Assembly: GCA_964371865.1 (NCBI GenBank)
Contig: CAYJOR010000006.1
Coordinates: forward strand, 12,247 to 76,246
DNA: 64,000 bases
Direction: 5' to 3'
DNA from: CAYJAZ01 sp964371865
Lineage (GTDB): Bacteria > Desulfobacterota > Desulfovibrionia > Desulfovibrionales > Desulfovibrionaceae
Shown here: piece after piece, positions 49,179 to 58,760 of the stretch
Position numbering within the stretch: the stretch's first letter is position 1
Layout of the letters: every line of letters starts with the position of its first letter
Program-made: the position numbers and the translations under genes
Notes under the pieces: model-generated
What the model saw: only the letters and a program-made list of their open reading frames with translations
Database searches by the model: none
What the model was told of the DNA's origin: nothing

Positions 49179-52100
49179 ATGGATAAAAAGATAACCATAA
49201 AAGAACTCGCAAGTGAACTCAATATAGATCATTCTACAATGATGCGCGAGATTAAACATTTAAATATAAATGTAAAATCCTCAAAGAGCACGGTTACAGA
49301 TGATGAAGCACTAAGTATTCGTAAACATTATAAAAGCGAAAGCACTGTAACAAGTAGTGTCCCTTCTGAAGATGGAGGGGTTATCTTGCGCCGTAGACGT
49401 GTAGTTGATGCTCCCGAAGGTTCAGAGGAAGAAAAAGTAGTTAGCAAAAGTGCTGAGAAAGCTAGCTCACCTAAAAAAGAAGCAAAAGAAGTTGCTGATA
49501 AAAAAGAAACTTCTGATAAAAAACCTTCTGAAAAGAAAGTTTCTGATAAAGCTGACTCTGCACCAGAATCCAAAAAAACAGAACAAAAACCAGCAAAACC
49601 TCAACAGCCTAAAGCTGATGAAAAAGCTGTAAAAGAAAAAACTGCTGAACCAAGTGAAGTTTCAAAAGAACCTAAACCAGCAAAACAAAAAAAATCAAAA
49701 CCTGCAACTCCGGCTGCAAGAATAATTCAGCCTGCGAAAATAATTGAACCGGTTGTTGAACCTAAAATTGAAGTAGCAAAAGAAGCACCGGTTGCAGTTG
49801 TAGCAGAAGCTCCTAAAGCTGAAAAACCAATACAAGAAAAAGCGCAAAAAGAAACTGTAAACTCTGCTGAGAAAGAAGCTTCAAAAACTTCTGATAACAA
49901 ACATAAAAATGATAAAAAATCTACAGCAACGATTTCTGCGCAACCTGATGGTACTTCTACAAAGTCGATTTTACCTCCTGCTGGCGAACGCAGTTTTGCA
50001 CAAAGAGTTGAAGCAACTCCTCATGAACCTCGTTCTCAAGTACGCGTAATTTCTAAACCTGCACCTCAACCTCCACGCGATCCAAATGCTCCAAAACCAC
50101 AAGATTCTCGTCCTTCTCGTGATGGCCGTGATAATCGTGATGGTAGAGATAACCGCGATAACCGTGGTGGCGCTAGATTTAATAATAATAGAGGCGATCG
50201 CCCTGATAATCGTTCAGGTGACCGTCCACAAGGTCAGCGCCCGCAAGGACAAAGACCACAAGGACAAGGTCAACGCCCTCAAGGACAAAGAGATTTCCAA
50301 CCACGTGATAACAAAGATGGCGATCAACAACGTCCACCACGTCCAATGACTCCACGTCCACCACGACCTGTTGATGGTGTTCCATTCCCAACTGAAGAAC
50401 AAAGCCGTAAAAAACGTAATAAGAACAAAAAAGCGAGTGAGTTCTCAGAAACAGCTCCACAACCAGATTTCAAGTTTAATAAATACTCGTTTGGTATGGA
50501 AGATGATGATGCACCACGTCGTCGTAGAAAACCAAAGAAAAAAGATACTAGAACACAAGTAAATACAACTGCACCAATGAAAGCAGCGAAAAGAAAAATT
50601 CGTATAGAAGAAACTATTCGTCTTTCAGATATGGCTCACCAAATGGGCTTAAAATCAAGTGAAATTATTAAAGTTCTTTTCGGACTTGGCGTTATGGCTA
50701 CCATTAACTCCTCTCTTGATTTTGATACTGCAAGTGTAGTTGCTTCTGAATTTGAATATGAAGTTGAAAAAGTAGGTTTCTCAGCTGAAGAAGCTATCTT
50801 GCCAACAACTCCTGATACTCCTGAACAACTCAAACAACGTCCTCCTGTTGTTACTATCATGGGTCACGTTGATCACGGTAAAACTTCCCTCCTTGATGCT
50901 ATCCGTGAAACAAACGTTACTGCCGGCGAAGCTGGCGGTATCACTCAGCATATCGGTGCTTACCATGTACGTACAAAGCGCGGCGTGATTGCATTCCTTG
51001 ATACTCCTGGTCACGAAGCTTTTACAGCTATGCGTCTTCGTGGAGCTCAAGTAACTGATATCGTTGTTCTTGTTGTAGCCGCTGATGATGGTGTTATGGA
51101 ACAAACCCGTGAAGCTATCAACCACGCAAGAGCTGCAGAAGTACCTATTATCGTTGCAGTAAACAAAATGGATAAAGAAGGCGCTAACCCAGATCGTGTT
51201 CTTCGTGAACTTGCTGAACTTGGCTTACAAGCCGAAGATTGGGGCGGAGATACTGTTGTATCAATGCTTTCAGCAAAAAAACGTGAAGGTATTGATGAAC
51301 TTCTTGAGCTTATCATTCTTCAATCGGAACTTATGGAATTGAAAGCGAATCCGGACAAACCGGCTCGTGGACACATTGTTGAAGCTAAACTTGACAAAGG
51401 TCGCGGACCTGTTGCTACTGTTCTTATCCAAGAAGGTACATTAAATCAAGGTGATGCCTTTGTTTGTGGTGTATTTGCTGGACGTGTGCGTGCTCTCTTC
51501 AATGACCAAGGTAAGAAAATTATGTCAGCTGGTCCATCAGTACCAGTTGAAGTACAGGGCTTTGAAGGTGTTCCTGATGCTGGTGAAGAATTCGTTTCTT
51601 TACAAGATGAAAAAATGGCTCGTAGAATTGCTGATACTCGTGCAATCAAGCAAAGAGAAAAAATTCTTGCTAAAGAATCACGCGTAACACTTGAAACGTT
51701 CCTTTCACGTAAGCCTGACAGCACTGAAGCAATGAAACTCAACCTTATCTTAAAAGCTGACGTACAAGGTTCACTTGAAGCTATTACCGAAGCTCTTAAT
51801 AAACTATCAACTGAAAAAGTTCGTATTTCTGTAATTCACGGCGGTGCAGGTTCAATTTCTGAATCTGATATCATGCTAGCAGCGGCTTCAGAAGCCATTA
51901 TTATCGGCTTCAACGTAAGACCTACAGCAAAAGTGAAAGAAGTTGCAGATAGCGAAAACGTAGATATTCGTTTCTATGATATTATCTATAAACTAGTTGA
52001 AGAAATTCGTGCAGCTATGGCAGGTCTTCTTGCTCCTGTACAAAAAGAAGTTTACCTCGGTCAAGCGGAAGTACGTGATACCTTTACTCTTTCAAGAGTT

Positions 52101-52343
52101 GGTACAATCGCAGGTACTTATGTTGTTGATGGTAAGATGGCAAGAAATGCCGGAGTTCGCTTATTGCGTGACGGTATTGTTATCTATACAGGTAAAATTT
52201 CTTCACTCAAACGTTTTAAAGATGATGCAAAAGAAGTTGCAAAAGGCTTTGAATGTGGTATTTCATTAGAAAACTACAACGATATCAAAGTTGGCGATAT
52301 CATGGAAACATTTGAAATGAAAGAAGAAGCAGCAGAGTTATAG
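49179..52343 (+). CDS. infB: Translation initiation factor IF-2
   Basis: 1054 residues, long for IF-2. The core (about 555-1054) is normal: VVTIMGHVDHGKTSLLDAI (G1), FLDTPGHEAFTAM (G3), VAVNKMDKEG (G4), plus the C-terminal fMet-tRNA-binding domains. An IF-2 N-terminal helix domain lies at residues 1-50 (KITIKELASELNIDHSTMMR) and another near 475. Between them is a low-complexity region: Lys/Glu/Ala/Pro-rich (about 95-250), then Arg/Asp/Asn/Gly- and Gln/Gly/Arg/Pro-rich (about 295-400). It brings initiator tRNA to the 30S subunit. Internal starts could yield shorter forms, as in E. coli, but none is obvious. A terminator follows. Confidence 0.97.
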   Translation: MDKKITIKELASELNIDHSTMMREIKHLNINVKSSKSTVTDDEALSIRKHYKSESTVTSSVPSEDGGVILRRRRVVDAPEGSEEEKVVSKSAEKASSPKKEAKEVADKKETSDKKPSEKKVSDKADSAPESKKTEQKPAKPQQPKADEKAVKEKTAEPSEVSKEPKPAKQKKSKPATPAARIIQPAKIIEPVVEPKIEVAKEAPVAVVAEAPKAEKPIQEKAQKETVNSAEKEASKTSDNKHKNDKKSTATISAQPDGTSTKSILPPAGERSFAQRVEATPHEPRSQVRVISKPAPQPPRDPNAPKPQDSRPSRDGRDNRDGRDNRDNRGGARFNNNRGDRPDNRSGDRPQGQRPQGQRPQGQGQRPQGQRDFQPRDNKDGDQQRPPRPMTPRPPRPVDGVPFPTEEQSRKKRNKNKKASEFSETAPQPDFKFNKYSFGMEDDDAPRRRRKPKKKDTRTQVNTTAPMKAAKRKIRIEETIRLSDMAHQMGLKSSEIIKVLFGLGVMATINSSLDFDTASVVASEFEYEVEKVGFSAEEAILPTTPDTPEQLKQRPPVVTIMGHVDHGKTSLLDAIRETNVTAGEAGGITQHIGAYHVRTKRGVIAFLDTPGHEAFTAMRLRGAQVTDIVVLVVAADDGVMEQTREAINHARAAEVPIIVAVNKMDKEGANPDRVLRELAELGLQAEDWGGDTVVSMLSAKKREGIDELLELIILQSELMELKANPDKPARGHIVEAKLDKGRGPVATVLIQEGTLNQGDAFVCGVFAGRVRALFNDQGKKIMSAGPSVPVEVQGFEGVPDAGEEFVSLQDEKMARRIADTRAIKQREKILAKESRVTLETFLSRKPDSTEAMKLNLILKADVQGSLEAITEALNKLSTEKVRISVIHGGAGSISESDIMLAAASEAIIIGFNVRPTAKVKEVADSENVDIRFYDIIYKLVEEIRAAMAGLLAPVQKEVYLGQAEVRDTFTLSRVGTIAGTYVVDGKMARNAGVRLLRDGIVIYTGKISSLKRFKDDAKEVAKGFECGISLENYNDIKVGDIMETFEMKEEAAEL
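50107..50295 (+). repeat. Low-complexity repeats inside infB
   Basis: Imperfect short repeats encode DGRDNRDGRDNRDNRG (about 50115-50165) and RPQGQ units (about 50224-50290, four to five copies). The unit length is about 15 bases. Such tracts can expand or contract by slippage without shifting frame. Confidence 0.8.
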
Positions 52344-52372
52344 GATTTTGCTGATAAATAATTGAATGAATA

Positions 52373-52411
52373 TGGGGAATCATGCTTTAAATGCACGGTT
52401 CCCCATTTTTA
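52373..52411 (+). terminator. Terminator after infB
   Basis: A strong stem (ATGGGGAA with TTCCCCAT) extended by a second paired segment (ATGC with GCAC-like bases) and followed by a T run. It lies 30 bases after the infB stop and ends the operon. Confidence 0.92.
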
Positions 52412-52573
52412 TTTTGTTTTAGTAGAGTTTATCTTTATTACTAGGTGTGTGTCTAAATTAATTTTTTTCTTTTTTAACCTCACAATAAAAATAATTTTTA
52501 ACCTCTACTATTTCTTGAAGATTTTTACAAAATTAGTTATAAGAAATCTACTTCTAGTTTAAAGGAAATTTTT

Positions 52574-53350
52574 ATGGCAAAGATACTTATTAAATACGGC
52601 GGACACGCTATGGATAAAGAAGAATTATCTTTAGCATTTGCACATAGTCTAAAAAAACTTCAAGATTTAGGACACACTCTTGTTTTGACTCATGGTGGCG
52701 GACCTCATATCAATGCTCTTCTTAATCGACTTAATATAGAGTCTCACTTTGTTAATGGTTTGCGCTATACCGACAAAGAAACAATGGAAGTTGTAGAAAT
52801 GGTACTCCGCGGTTCATTAAATGCACATCTTGTAGGACTTTTTAAAGAAGCTGGTCTTAATGCTGTTGGAATGTCCGGAAAAGACAATGCTACAATAAAA
52901 GCTAAAGTTATTAAAGAACTTGGCTTTGTTGGCGAAATTATTGATGTTGATATAAAATTAGTTAAAGTATTACTTGAAAATAATTTCTTGCCTGTAATTG
53001 CACCAATCGGTTACGGTGAAAACGGAATAAGCTTGAATATTAACGCAGACACTGCAAGCGGAGCAATAGCTGGTGGACTTGAAGCTGATATTTTTGTACT
53101 AGTGACAGATGTACCTGGTGTCCTCAATAAAGAAAAGAAACTTTTCAAAACCCTTACATTTGCTGAAATTGAAAATCTCAAACAAGATGAAACCATAACA
53201 GGTGGAATGATTCCTAAAGTTGACAGTTGTTTAAATGCAATATATAAAGGTTGCAAGAAAGCCTATATCCTAGATGGAAGAGAGGCTGGGAACTTGGAAA
53301 AACTCCTTCTCAATAATGAAGATGTTGGAACGCTTATCGTTCAAAGTTAA
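52574..53350 (+). CDS. argB: Acetylglutamate kinase
   Basis: 258 residues, the size of enterobacterial ArgB. It phosphorylates N-acetylglutamate, the second step of arginine synthesis. Seen are ILIKYGGHAMD (phosphate binding), LTHGGGPHINALL, VNGLRYTDKETMEVVEMVL, LNINADTASGAIAG and ITGGMIPKVDSCLNAI. The short form, lacking the N-terminal extension, is usually not inhibited by arginine. The 230 bases upstream hold the infB terminator and its own promoter; a ribosome site AAAGGAAA precedes the ATG. argF follows at 17 bases. Confidence 0.94.
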   Translation: MAKILIKYGGHAMDKEELSLAFAHSLKKLQDLGHTLVLTHGGGPHINALLNRLNIESHFVNGLRYTDKETMEVVEMVLRGSLNAHLVGLFKEAGLNAVGMSGKDNATIKAKVIKELGFVGEIIDVDIKLVKVLLENNFLPVIAPIGYGENGISLNINADTASGAIAGGLEADIFVLVTDVPGVLNKEKKLFKTLTFAEIENLKQDETITGGMIPKVDSCLNAIYKGCKKAYILDGREAGNLEKLLLNNEDVGTLIVQS

Positions 53351-53367
53351 ATTAAAAAGGAACTGAC

Positions 53368-54357
53368 ATGCTTAAAAACCGCGACTTTCTCAAGATTTAC
53401 GACCATACTGCAGAAGAACTTTCTTATTTACTTAAATTATCAGCTGAATGTAAACGACATAAACATAATGGTACCGAAGTTAAACAATTAGAAGGTAAAA
53501 ATATAGTTCTTATATTTGAAAAAGATAGCACAAGAACTCGCTGTTCTTTTGAAGTAGCCGCTTTTGATCAAGGTGCGCACGTAACCTATCTTGGACCTTC
53601 AGGTTCTCAAATAGGAAAAAAAGAATCTATTGCAGATACTGCACAAGTTCTTTCAAGGTTTTATGATGGAATTCAATATCGTGGATATGGTCAAGAATTA
53701 GTTGAAGAATTAGCTGAGCATGCAAGTGTTCCCGTTTGGAATGGTTTGACAGATGAAGCACACCCTACTCAAATATTGGCAGATTTTTTAACAATGCTTG
53801 AGCATTCATCTAAAAAACTTTCTGATATTTCCTTTGCTTATATTGGTGATGCAAGAAACAATATGGCGAACTCTCTACTTATAGGTGCAGCTAAAATGGG
53901 CATGGATTGCCGTATAATAGCTCCTAAATCCTTGCAGCCTGCAATAGATATTCAAGAAAAAGCATTTGAACTTGCAAAAGAAACTAATGCTAAACTTCTT
54001 ATTACTGACGATAAACAAGAAGGTGTGAAAAATTGCGACTTTATATATACCGATGTATGGGTCAGCATGGGTGAACCTGAAAGCGTTTGGAAAGAAAGAA
54101 TTGAGTTGCTCATGCCTTATCAAGTAAATAAAGAATGTATGGATATGACACAAAATCCAAATACAAAATTCTTGCACTGTCTGCCTGCTTTTCACGACAC
54201 AAAAACAAAAGTTGGCGCTGATATATATGAAAAATTTGGTATTGAATCAATGGAAGTGACTGATGAAGTTTTCTCTTCTCCAGCTTCTATTGTCTTTGAC
54301 CAAGCAGAAAACCGAATGCACACTATTAAAGCTGTAATGATTGCAACTTTAGCTTAA
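53368..54357 (+). CDS. argF: Ornithine carbamoyltransferase
   Basis: 329 residues. It makes citrulline from ornithine and carbamoyl phosphate. Motifs: the carbamoyl-phosphate loop EKDSTRTRCSFEVAAFDQGA, PVWNGLTDEAHPTQILADFL, SFAYIGDARNNMANSLLIGA and KFLHCLPAFHDTKTKVG (the HCLPAF motif). The STRTRCSFE and HCLP forms fit ornithine rather than aspartate transcarbamoylase. It follows argB by 17 bases, an arginine unit. Both catabolic and biosynthetic forms exist; the argB neighbour favours synthesis. Confidence 0.95.
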   Translation: MLKNRDFLKIYDHTAEELSYLLKLSAECKRHKHNGTEVKQLEGKNIVLIFEKDSTRTRCSFEVAAFDQGAHVTYLGPSGSQIGKKESIADTAQVLSRFYDGIQYRGYGQELVEELAEHASVPVWNGLTDEAHPTQILADFLTMLEHSSKKLSDISFAYIGDARNNMANSLLIGAAKMGMDCRIIAPKSLQPAIDIQEKAFELAKETNAKLLITDDKQEGVKNCDFIYTDVWVSMGEPESVWKERIELLMPYQVNKECMDMTQNPNTKFLHCLPAFHDTKTKVGADIYEKFGIESMEVTDEVFSSPASIVFDQAENRMHTIKAVMIATLA

Positions 54358-54369
54358 GTTAGGTATATA

Positions 54370-55377
54370 ATGAAAATTCTTATTACCGGAGTAGCCGGAT
54401 TTATCGGGTTTGGACTCGCTAAACGTTTTCTTCAAGATGGGCACGAAGTCATAGGGATTGATTCTCTTAACGACTATTATGCTGTTCAATTAAAAAAAGA
54501 TAGGCTTGCACAAATTCAAGACTACTCTACTTTTACCTTTATCCAAGAAGATATTGCAAATACTCCTAAAGTTGCTGAAATTTTTGCAAAACATAATCCA
54601 TCGCATGTAATAAATCTTGGTGGTCAAGCCGGGGTTAGACATTCAATTACTCATCCGTACGATTATATCCAAGCAAATTTAGTTGGTTTCGGCAATATTT
54701 TAGAATGCTCGCGTCAGCATAAGGTTGAACATCTGCTTTTTGCATCGTCAAGTTCAGTATATGGTTTGAATTCTTCACTTCCTTATAGAGTTGAAAATTC
54801 TGTAAACCACCCTGTTTCATTGTACGCGGCTACAAAAAAATCAAATGAATTGATGGCACACTCATACGCACATCTTTATAATTTGCCTGTTTCCGGATTA
54901 AGATTTTTTACAGTTTATGGACCATGGGGGCGTCCGGATATGGCGCCTCACTTATTCACTTCCGCAATTTTGGAAGATAGACCAATTAAAGTTTTTAACT
55001 ACGGAAAAATGCAACGTGATTTCACATATATAGATGATATTGTTGAAAGTGTTGTACGACTTACCTCAAAACCTTCTCAATCAAACTCTGCTTGGGATAG
55101 TTTAAATCCTGATCCAGCAACTTCATCTGCACCGTATAAGATATATAATATAGGTAATAGTAATACTGTAGAACTTATGACCTTTATTGAAACTATTGAA
55201 AACGCGCTTGGAAAAGAAGCAATTAAAGAATTTCTACCAATGCAAGATGGTGATGTGCATGCAACATACGCAGATACTTCAGCGCTTGAAAAAATTACAG
55301 GATTTGTTCCACAAACTGATTTAAAAGATGGTATAGAAAACTTTATTCGATGGCATCTTTCTTATTATGTAAAATAG
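54370..55377 (+). CDS. NAD-dependent sugar-nucleotide epimerase, UDP-glucuronate 4-epimerase-like
   Basis: 335 residues, extended short-chain dehydrogenase. NAD motif GVAGFIGFGLAKRF, then HEVIGIDSLNDYYAVQLKKD, SSSSVYGLNSSLPY, catalytic YAATKKSNELMAHSYAHL and LRFFTVYGPWGRPDMAPHLF. The YAATKKSNELMAH form and GPWGRPDMA stretch are the marks of the UDP-glucuronate 4-epimerase group, which makes UDP-galacturonate for capsule or lipopolysaccharide. It follows argF by 12 bases, and the glycosyltransferase follows by 14, so all four genes argB to the glycosyltransferase may share a transcript. Confidence 0.9.
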   Translation: MKILITGVAGFIGFGLAKRFLQDGHEVIGIDSLNDYYAVQLKKDRLAQIQDYSTFTFIQEDIANTPKVAEIFAKHNPSHVINLGGQAGVRHSITHPYDYIQANLVGFGNILECSRQHKVEHLLFASSSSVYGLNSSLPYRVENSVNHPVSLYAATKKSNELMAHSYAHLYNLPVSGLRFFTVYGPWGRPDMAPHLFTSAILEDRPIKVFNYGKMQRDFTYIDDIVESVVRLTSKPSQSNSAWDSLNPDPATSSAPYKIYNIGNSNTVELMTFIETIENALGKEAIKEFLPMQDGDVHATYADTSALEKITGFVPQTDLKDGIENFIRWHLSYYVK

Positions 55378-55391
55378 TTATGTGAGGTCTT

Positions 55392-56684
55392 ATGCTTTTT
55401 TCCGTTATTATTCCCGTATATGGGCAATGGCATTTAACTAAAAATTGTTTGCTCTCATTAAAAAAAGAGATTGAAGAACCTTTTGAAGTTATTCTTATTG
55501 ATAATGGAGCTTGTAAACTTGAAAACGATAAAACTCGTGAAGAAGCTCCAACTTTAGGAAAAGAACTTTTTGGCGATAATTTTGTTTATTTACCTCAAAA
55601 GACAAATTTAAATTTTGCAGGTGGATCAAATCTAGGTGCAAAAATAGCACGAAGCGAACTTCTCTTTTTCCTCAATAACGACACTGAAGTACAACCTAAT
55701 TTTCTTCCTCCTCTACTTCAAGCATTTGAAGATACTAACGAAAAAATAATGGTTGCTCCTATACTCTTATACCCTGAGGGAATAGGAAACGCTAAAAATA
55801 CCATACAACATTTAGGAGTATTTATAACTCCCAATAATAGTGTAGGTCATCTCTATGAACATTTTCCATCTAATCATAGGGTAGCTAAAAAGCAGAGAAG
55901 GTTACAATGTATAACTGCTGCTGCATTTTTTATGCGTAAAAATGACTTCTTTGAATTAAATGGCTTTGATGAAAATTTCATAAATGGTTTTGAAGATGTA
56001 GATTTATGTGCAAGATTTAAAAATATCGGTGGCATGATGTATGTTATGCCACAATCAAAAATTATCCATTTATGTTCGCAGAGTCAAGGAAGATCTGATG
56101 CGTATAAGCATAATTCAGACTATCTCCATGCAAAAGGTTCAAGAAACTTTTTTACGTGCGACTATGAACAGCATCTTATAGAAGATGGCTTTGAATTACA
56201 CATTGGAGAATGGCTGAATTCACAGCCAGAACTAAATCCTAAAGTGAAAGCACATTATAATATATTTCTAGTTGAAAATAATTATGAAAAAATTAAAGAA
56301 GTATTTTATCAAGAACCGTTTTGGACAGACGGTTTCAATGCTTTGATTAATCACTCAGATGCAACGGTTGAAGATCTTGATGCATTATATCTCTATAGAG
56401 GTTCTATTGCTTTTTCATTCCCACTGCTTTTAGAATATACAAAATTTGTAATTTCTCACCACAGCACGGATCGTAAAGCTCTTATTAATAAGTTGCTAGA
56501 ACAGTTTAATAAATATACAGAAAATAGAGTTTCTAGATATAAAAGTATGACTACAAATAAATTATCAACACAACTTTTTAGAGAAATTCAGTTTCATATC
56601 ACGAACCACGAAAAGTTCATGGAGACAACATACAAATCAACACTGCAAGAAATTAAAGGGCTTATAAGCTTATATTCAAAATAA
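55392..56684 (+). CDS. Family 2 glycosyltransferase (rhamnosyltransferase-like)
   Basis: 430 residues. The GT-A fold is clear: VIIPVYGQWHLTKNCLLSLK, VILIDNGACKLEND, NLNFAGGSNLGAKIARSELL, the metal-binding LFFLNNDTEVQPN, and GFDENFINGFEDVDLCARFK. The last 190 residues are mainly helical, with no membrane helix, and unlike well-known families. It probably adds a sugar in lipopolysaccharide or capsule synthesis, next to a gene for making UDP-sugars. Sugar and acceptor are unknown. It ends in a bidirectional terminator. Confidence 0.88.
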   Translation: MLFSVIIPVYGQWHLTKNCLLSLKKEIEEPFEVILIDNGACKLENDKTREEAPTLGKELFGDNFVYLPQKTNLNFAGGSNLGAKIARSELLFFLNNDTEVQPNFLPPLLQAFEDTNEKIMVAPILLYPEGIGNAKNTIQHLGVFITPNNSVGHLYEHFPSNHRVAKKQRRLQCITAAAFFMRKNDFFELNGFDENFINGFEDVDLCARFKNIGGMMYVMPQSKIIHLCSQSQGRSDAYKHNSDYLHAKGSRNFFTCDYEQHLIEDGFELHIGEWLNSQPELNPKVKAHYNIFLVENNYEKIKEVFYQEPFWTDGFNALINHSDATVEDLDALYLYRGSIAFSFPLLLEYTKFVISHHSTDRKALINKLLEQFNKYTENRVSRYKSMTTNKLSTQLFREIQFHITNHEKFMETTYKSTLQEIKGLISLYSK

Positions 56685-56695
56685 ACTAGTATATA

Positions 56696-56739
56696 AAAAA
56701 AGCACTCTAAATATGTAATACATAGTAGAGTGCTTTTTT
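56696..56739. terminator. Bidirectional terminator between the glycosyltransferase gene and fabI
   Basis: A 13-bp stem (AAAAAAGCACTCT with AGAGTGCTTTTTT) with an 18-base loop in a convergent gap; A and T runs suit both strands. Confidence 0.92.
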
Positions 56740-56752
56740 ATATTTTTGTAAT

Positions 56753-57517
56753 TTATATACCGAGAATATTATATCCGCAGTCGGTAAACATAACTTCACC
56801 TGTGATACCACGTGATAAATCAGAGGCTAAAAATGCAGCGGTTCCACCAACGTCGTCAATAGTTACATTGCGTTTAAGTGGTGCACTTGTTTCGATTCTT
56901 TCAAGAATTGTACGGAAATCAGAAATTCCAGATGCTGCCAAAGTTTTAATTGGTCCGGCTGAAATAGCATTAACTCTATGGCCTTGCTGACCCATTTCAT
57001 AAGAAAGGTAACGAACCGATGCTTCCAATGCTGCCTTAGCAACACCCATCATATTGTAGTTAGTAATATATTTTTGAGCACCATAGTAAGTCATTGTCAT
57101 AATAGAAGAATTAGGATTTAGCATTTCTTCATACGCTTTGCAAAGAGCAACAAAAGAGTAAGCTGAAATATCCATAGCAAGTCTGAAGCCTTCTCTAGTT
57201 GTATCTAAGTAACGATTGTGCAAATCATCTTTGTGAGCAAAAGCGATTGAATGAACTAAAATATCAAAATTTCCCCAATGCGCCTTTACATCGTTAACTG
57301 CCTGAGCTATTTGATTGTCAGAGGTAACATCACATTGAAAAGTAAATTTTGCGCCTAGTTCTTCTGCTATAGGTTCAACACGTTTTTTTATAGCATCACC
57401 AGGATAACTTAAAGCAATTTCAGCACCTTGCGCTATAAATTCTTTTGCTATACCGTATGCAATACTTTTTTGGTTAGCAACACCAAAAATAAGCGCTTTT
57501 TTTCCTTTTAAGAGCAT
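56753..57517 (-). CDS. fabI: Enoyl-[acyl-carrier-protein] reductase FabI
   Basis: 254 residues. It reduces the enoyl-ACP double bond in fatty acid synthesis. Marks are LIFGVANQKSIAYGIAKEF, the NAD segment LVHSIAFAHKDDL, the catalytic pair Tyr154 and Lys161 (YNMMGVAKAALEASVRYL), and VNAISAGPIKTLAASGI. The TLAASGI and YxxxxxxK forms are those of FabI rather than FabG. It lies 12 bases after purC, so the two are likely one transcript. Confidence 0.96.
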   Translation of the reverse strand: MLLKGKKALIFGVANQKSIAYGIAKEFIAQGAEIALSYPGDAIKKRVEPIAEELGAKFTFQCDVTSDNQIAQAVNDVKAHWGNFDILVHSIAFAHKDDLHNRYLDTTREGFRLAMDISAYSFVALCKAYEEMLNPNSSIMTMTYYGAQKYITNYNMMGVAKAALEASVRYLSYEMGQQGHRVNAISAGPIKTLAASGISDFRTILERIETSAPLKRNVTIDDVGGTAAFLASDLSRGITGEVMFTDCGYNILGI

Positions 57518-57529
57518 AAAAGTCCTTTT

Positions 57530-58408
57530 CTATTTTGTAAGTTTCAAGTAGGCATCGTTATATTTTGATGCTGTAGTTTCAGCAATTTCTTGCGGAAGGC
57601 GTGGTGCTGGGGCTTTTTTATCCCAAGGTTGTGCTTCAAGCCAATCACGAAGGAATTGCTTATCAAAGCTTGCTTGACTTTGTCCAACTTGATAAAGGTT
57701 TTTATCCCAAAAACGTGAAGAATCAGGGGTAAGAACTTCATCAATAACAATAAGTTCATCACCAATTAGACCAAATTCAAATTTAGTATCCGCAATGATG
57801 ATACCTTTTGAATCAGCATAATCTCTTCCTCTTTTATACATCTCTAAAGAAATTTTTGCAACCTTTTGCGCAAGTTCTTTTCCTAACAAGGTTTCTGCTT
57901 GTTCAACAGTGATGTTTTCATCATGTGCACCAAGTTCAGCTTTTGTTGACGGAGTAAAAATAGGTTCCCGTAATTTTTCACTTTCTTGAAGATTTGCAGG
58001 AAGTTTATAACCACATACCATGCCAGAATTTTTATAATCTTTCCAGCCTGAACCTGTAATATAACCGCGAACAATACATTCAACAGGTAAAGGCTTAGCT
58101 TTTTTTACTAAAACTGCTCTACCTCCGAGACTTTCTTTATATTGTTGAAGTACTTCTGGGAAGTCTTTAAAGTCGGAAATTTTAATATGGTTAGGAATAA
58201 TGTCTTTGAACATTTCAAACCAAAACAATGTGATTTGATTGAGAATTTTCCCTTTCCCTTCAATCGGCTCATCTAAAATAACATCAAATGCAGACATTCT
58301 GTCAGTTGTAACTATAAGAAGAGTTTCGCTATCAATTTCGTAAATGTCTCTAACTTTACCTCGTGAAATAAGTGGAAATTCTTTGATATCTGTTGTAATT
58401 ACAGCCAT
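57530..58408 (-). CDS. purC: SAICAR synthetase PurC
   Basis: About 292 residues. It joins aspartate to CAIR in purine synthesis. Motifs: LISRGKVRDIYEIDSETLLI, TDRMSAFDVILDEPIEGKG, VECIVRGYITGSGWKDYKNS, GIIIADTKFEFG and VIDEVLTPDSSRFW. The frame is open upstream to 58525, but the extra 39 residues (many basic) are unlike PurC; MAVITTDIKEFPLISRG from 58408 has a ribosome site (AAGGAT) and the normal start. fabI follows at 12 bases. Confidence 0.96.
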   Translation of the reverse strand: MAVITTDIKEFPLISRGKVRDIYEIDSETLLIVTTDRMSAFDVILDEPIEGKGKILNQITLFWFEMFKDIIPNHIKISDFKDFPEVLQQYKESLGGRAVLVKKAKPLPVECIVRGYITGSGWKDYKNSGMVCGYKLPANLQESEKLREPIFTPSTKAELGAHDENITVEQAETLLGKELAQKVAKISLEMYKRGRDYADSKGIIIADTKFEFGLIGDELIVIDEVLTPDSSRFWDKNLYQVGQSQASFDKQFLRDWLEAQPWDKKAPAPRLPQEIAETTASKYNDAYLKLTK

Positions 58409-58760
58409 GAATATTAATCCTTTTAATTTATTATTATGTGTTTTTACTTTAATGAGTAGGTACTTTAACCTTTTTTTTCTTCTTGGGCAAGTAAATTTAA
58501 TAGAAAAAAAATTTTTTCTTATCACTAAATACTTTAAAAATAATAAGAATCACAGTTCAATAAAATTCTTTTACTGTAAAACTCAATAGTTGCTATCTTA
58601 TTATTTTTTTTTGAGAAAAAATAACTTGAATTATTTTTATCTTAGAGATAATATCACTTTGATTTATGTTTAATTGAAAGATTTTTTATTAAATAAACCT
58701 ATATCTAAGTGTTATGATTTAATTTATAACAACTTTTATTTTTGATTACAGTGAGACAGT
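58409..58760. other. Divergent promoter region between purC and rfbD
   Basis: 352 very AT-rich bases with no credible gene. TACTTTAA occurs twice, 16 bases apart, near 58446-58470 in the purC leader. A possible extended -10 (TGTTATGAT near 58712-58720) could serve rfbD. No riboswitch or strong hairpin is visible. Confidence 0.45.

Noticed and set aside
50107..50295. Possible CRISPR-like array
   Set aside because: The repeats are short, contiguous and in frame within infB; there are no spacers.
50179..50460. Long open frames antisense to infB
   Set aside because: They arise from the repetitive coding sequence of infB and have no start signals.
58409..58525. Longer PurC starting at 58525
   Set aside because: The 39 added residues do not resemble PurC; the ATG at 58408 has a ribosome site and a standard N-terminus.
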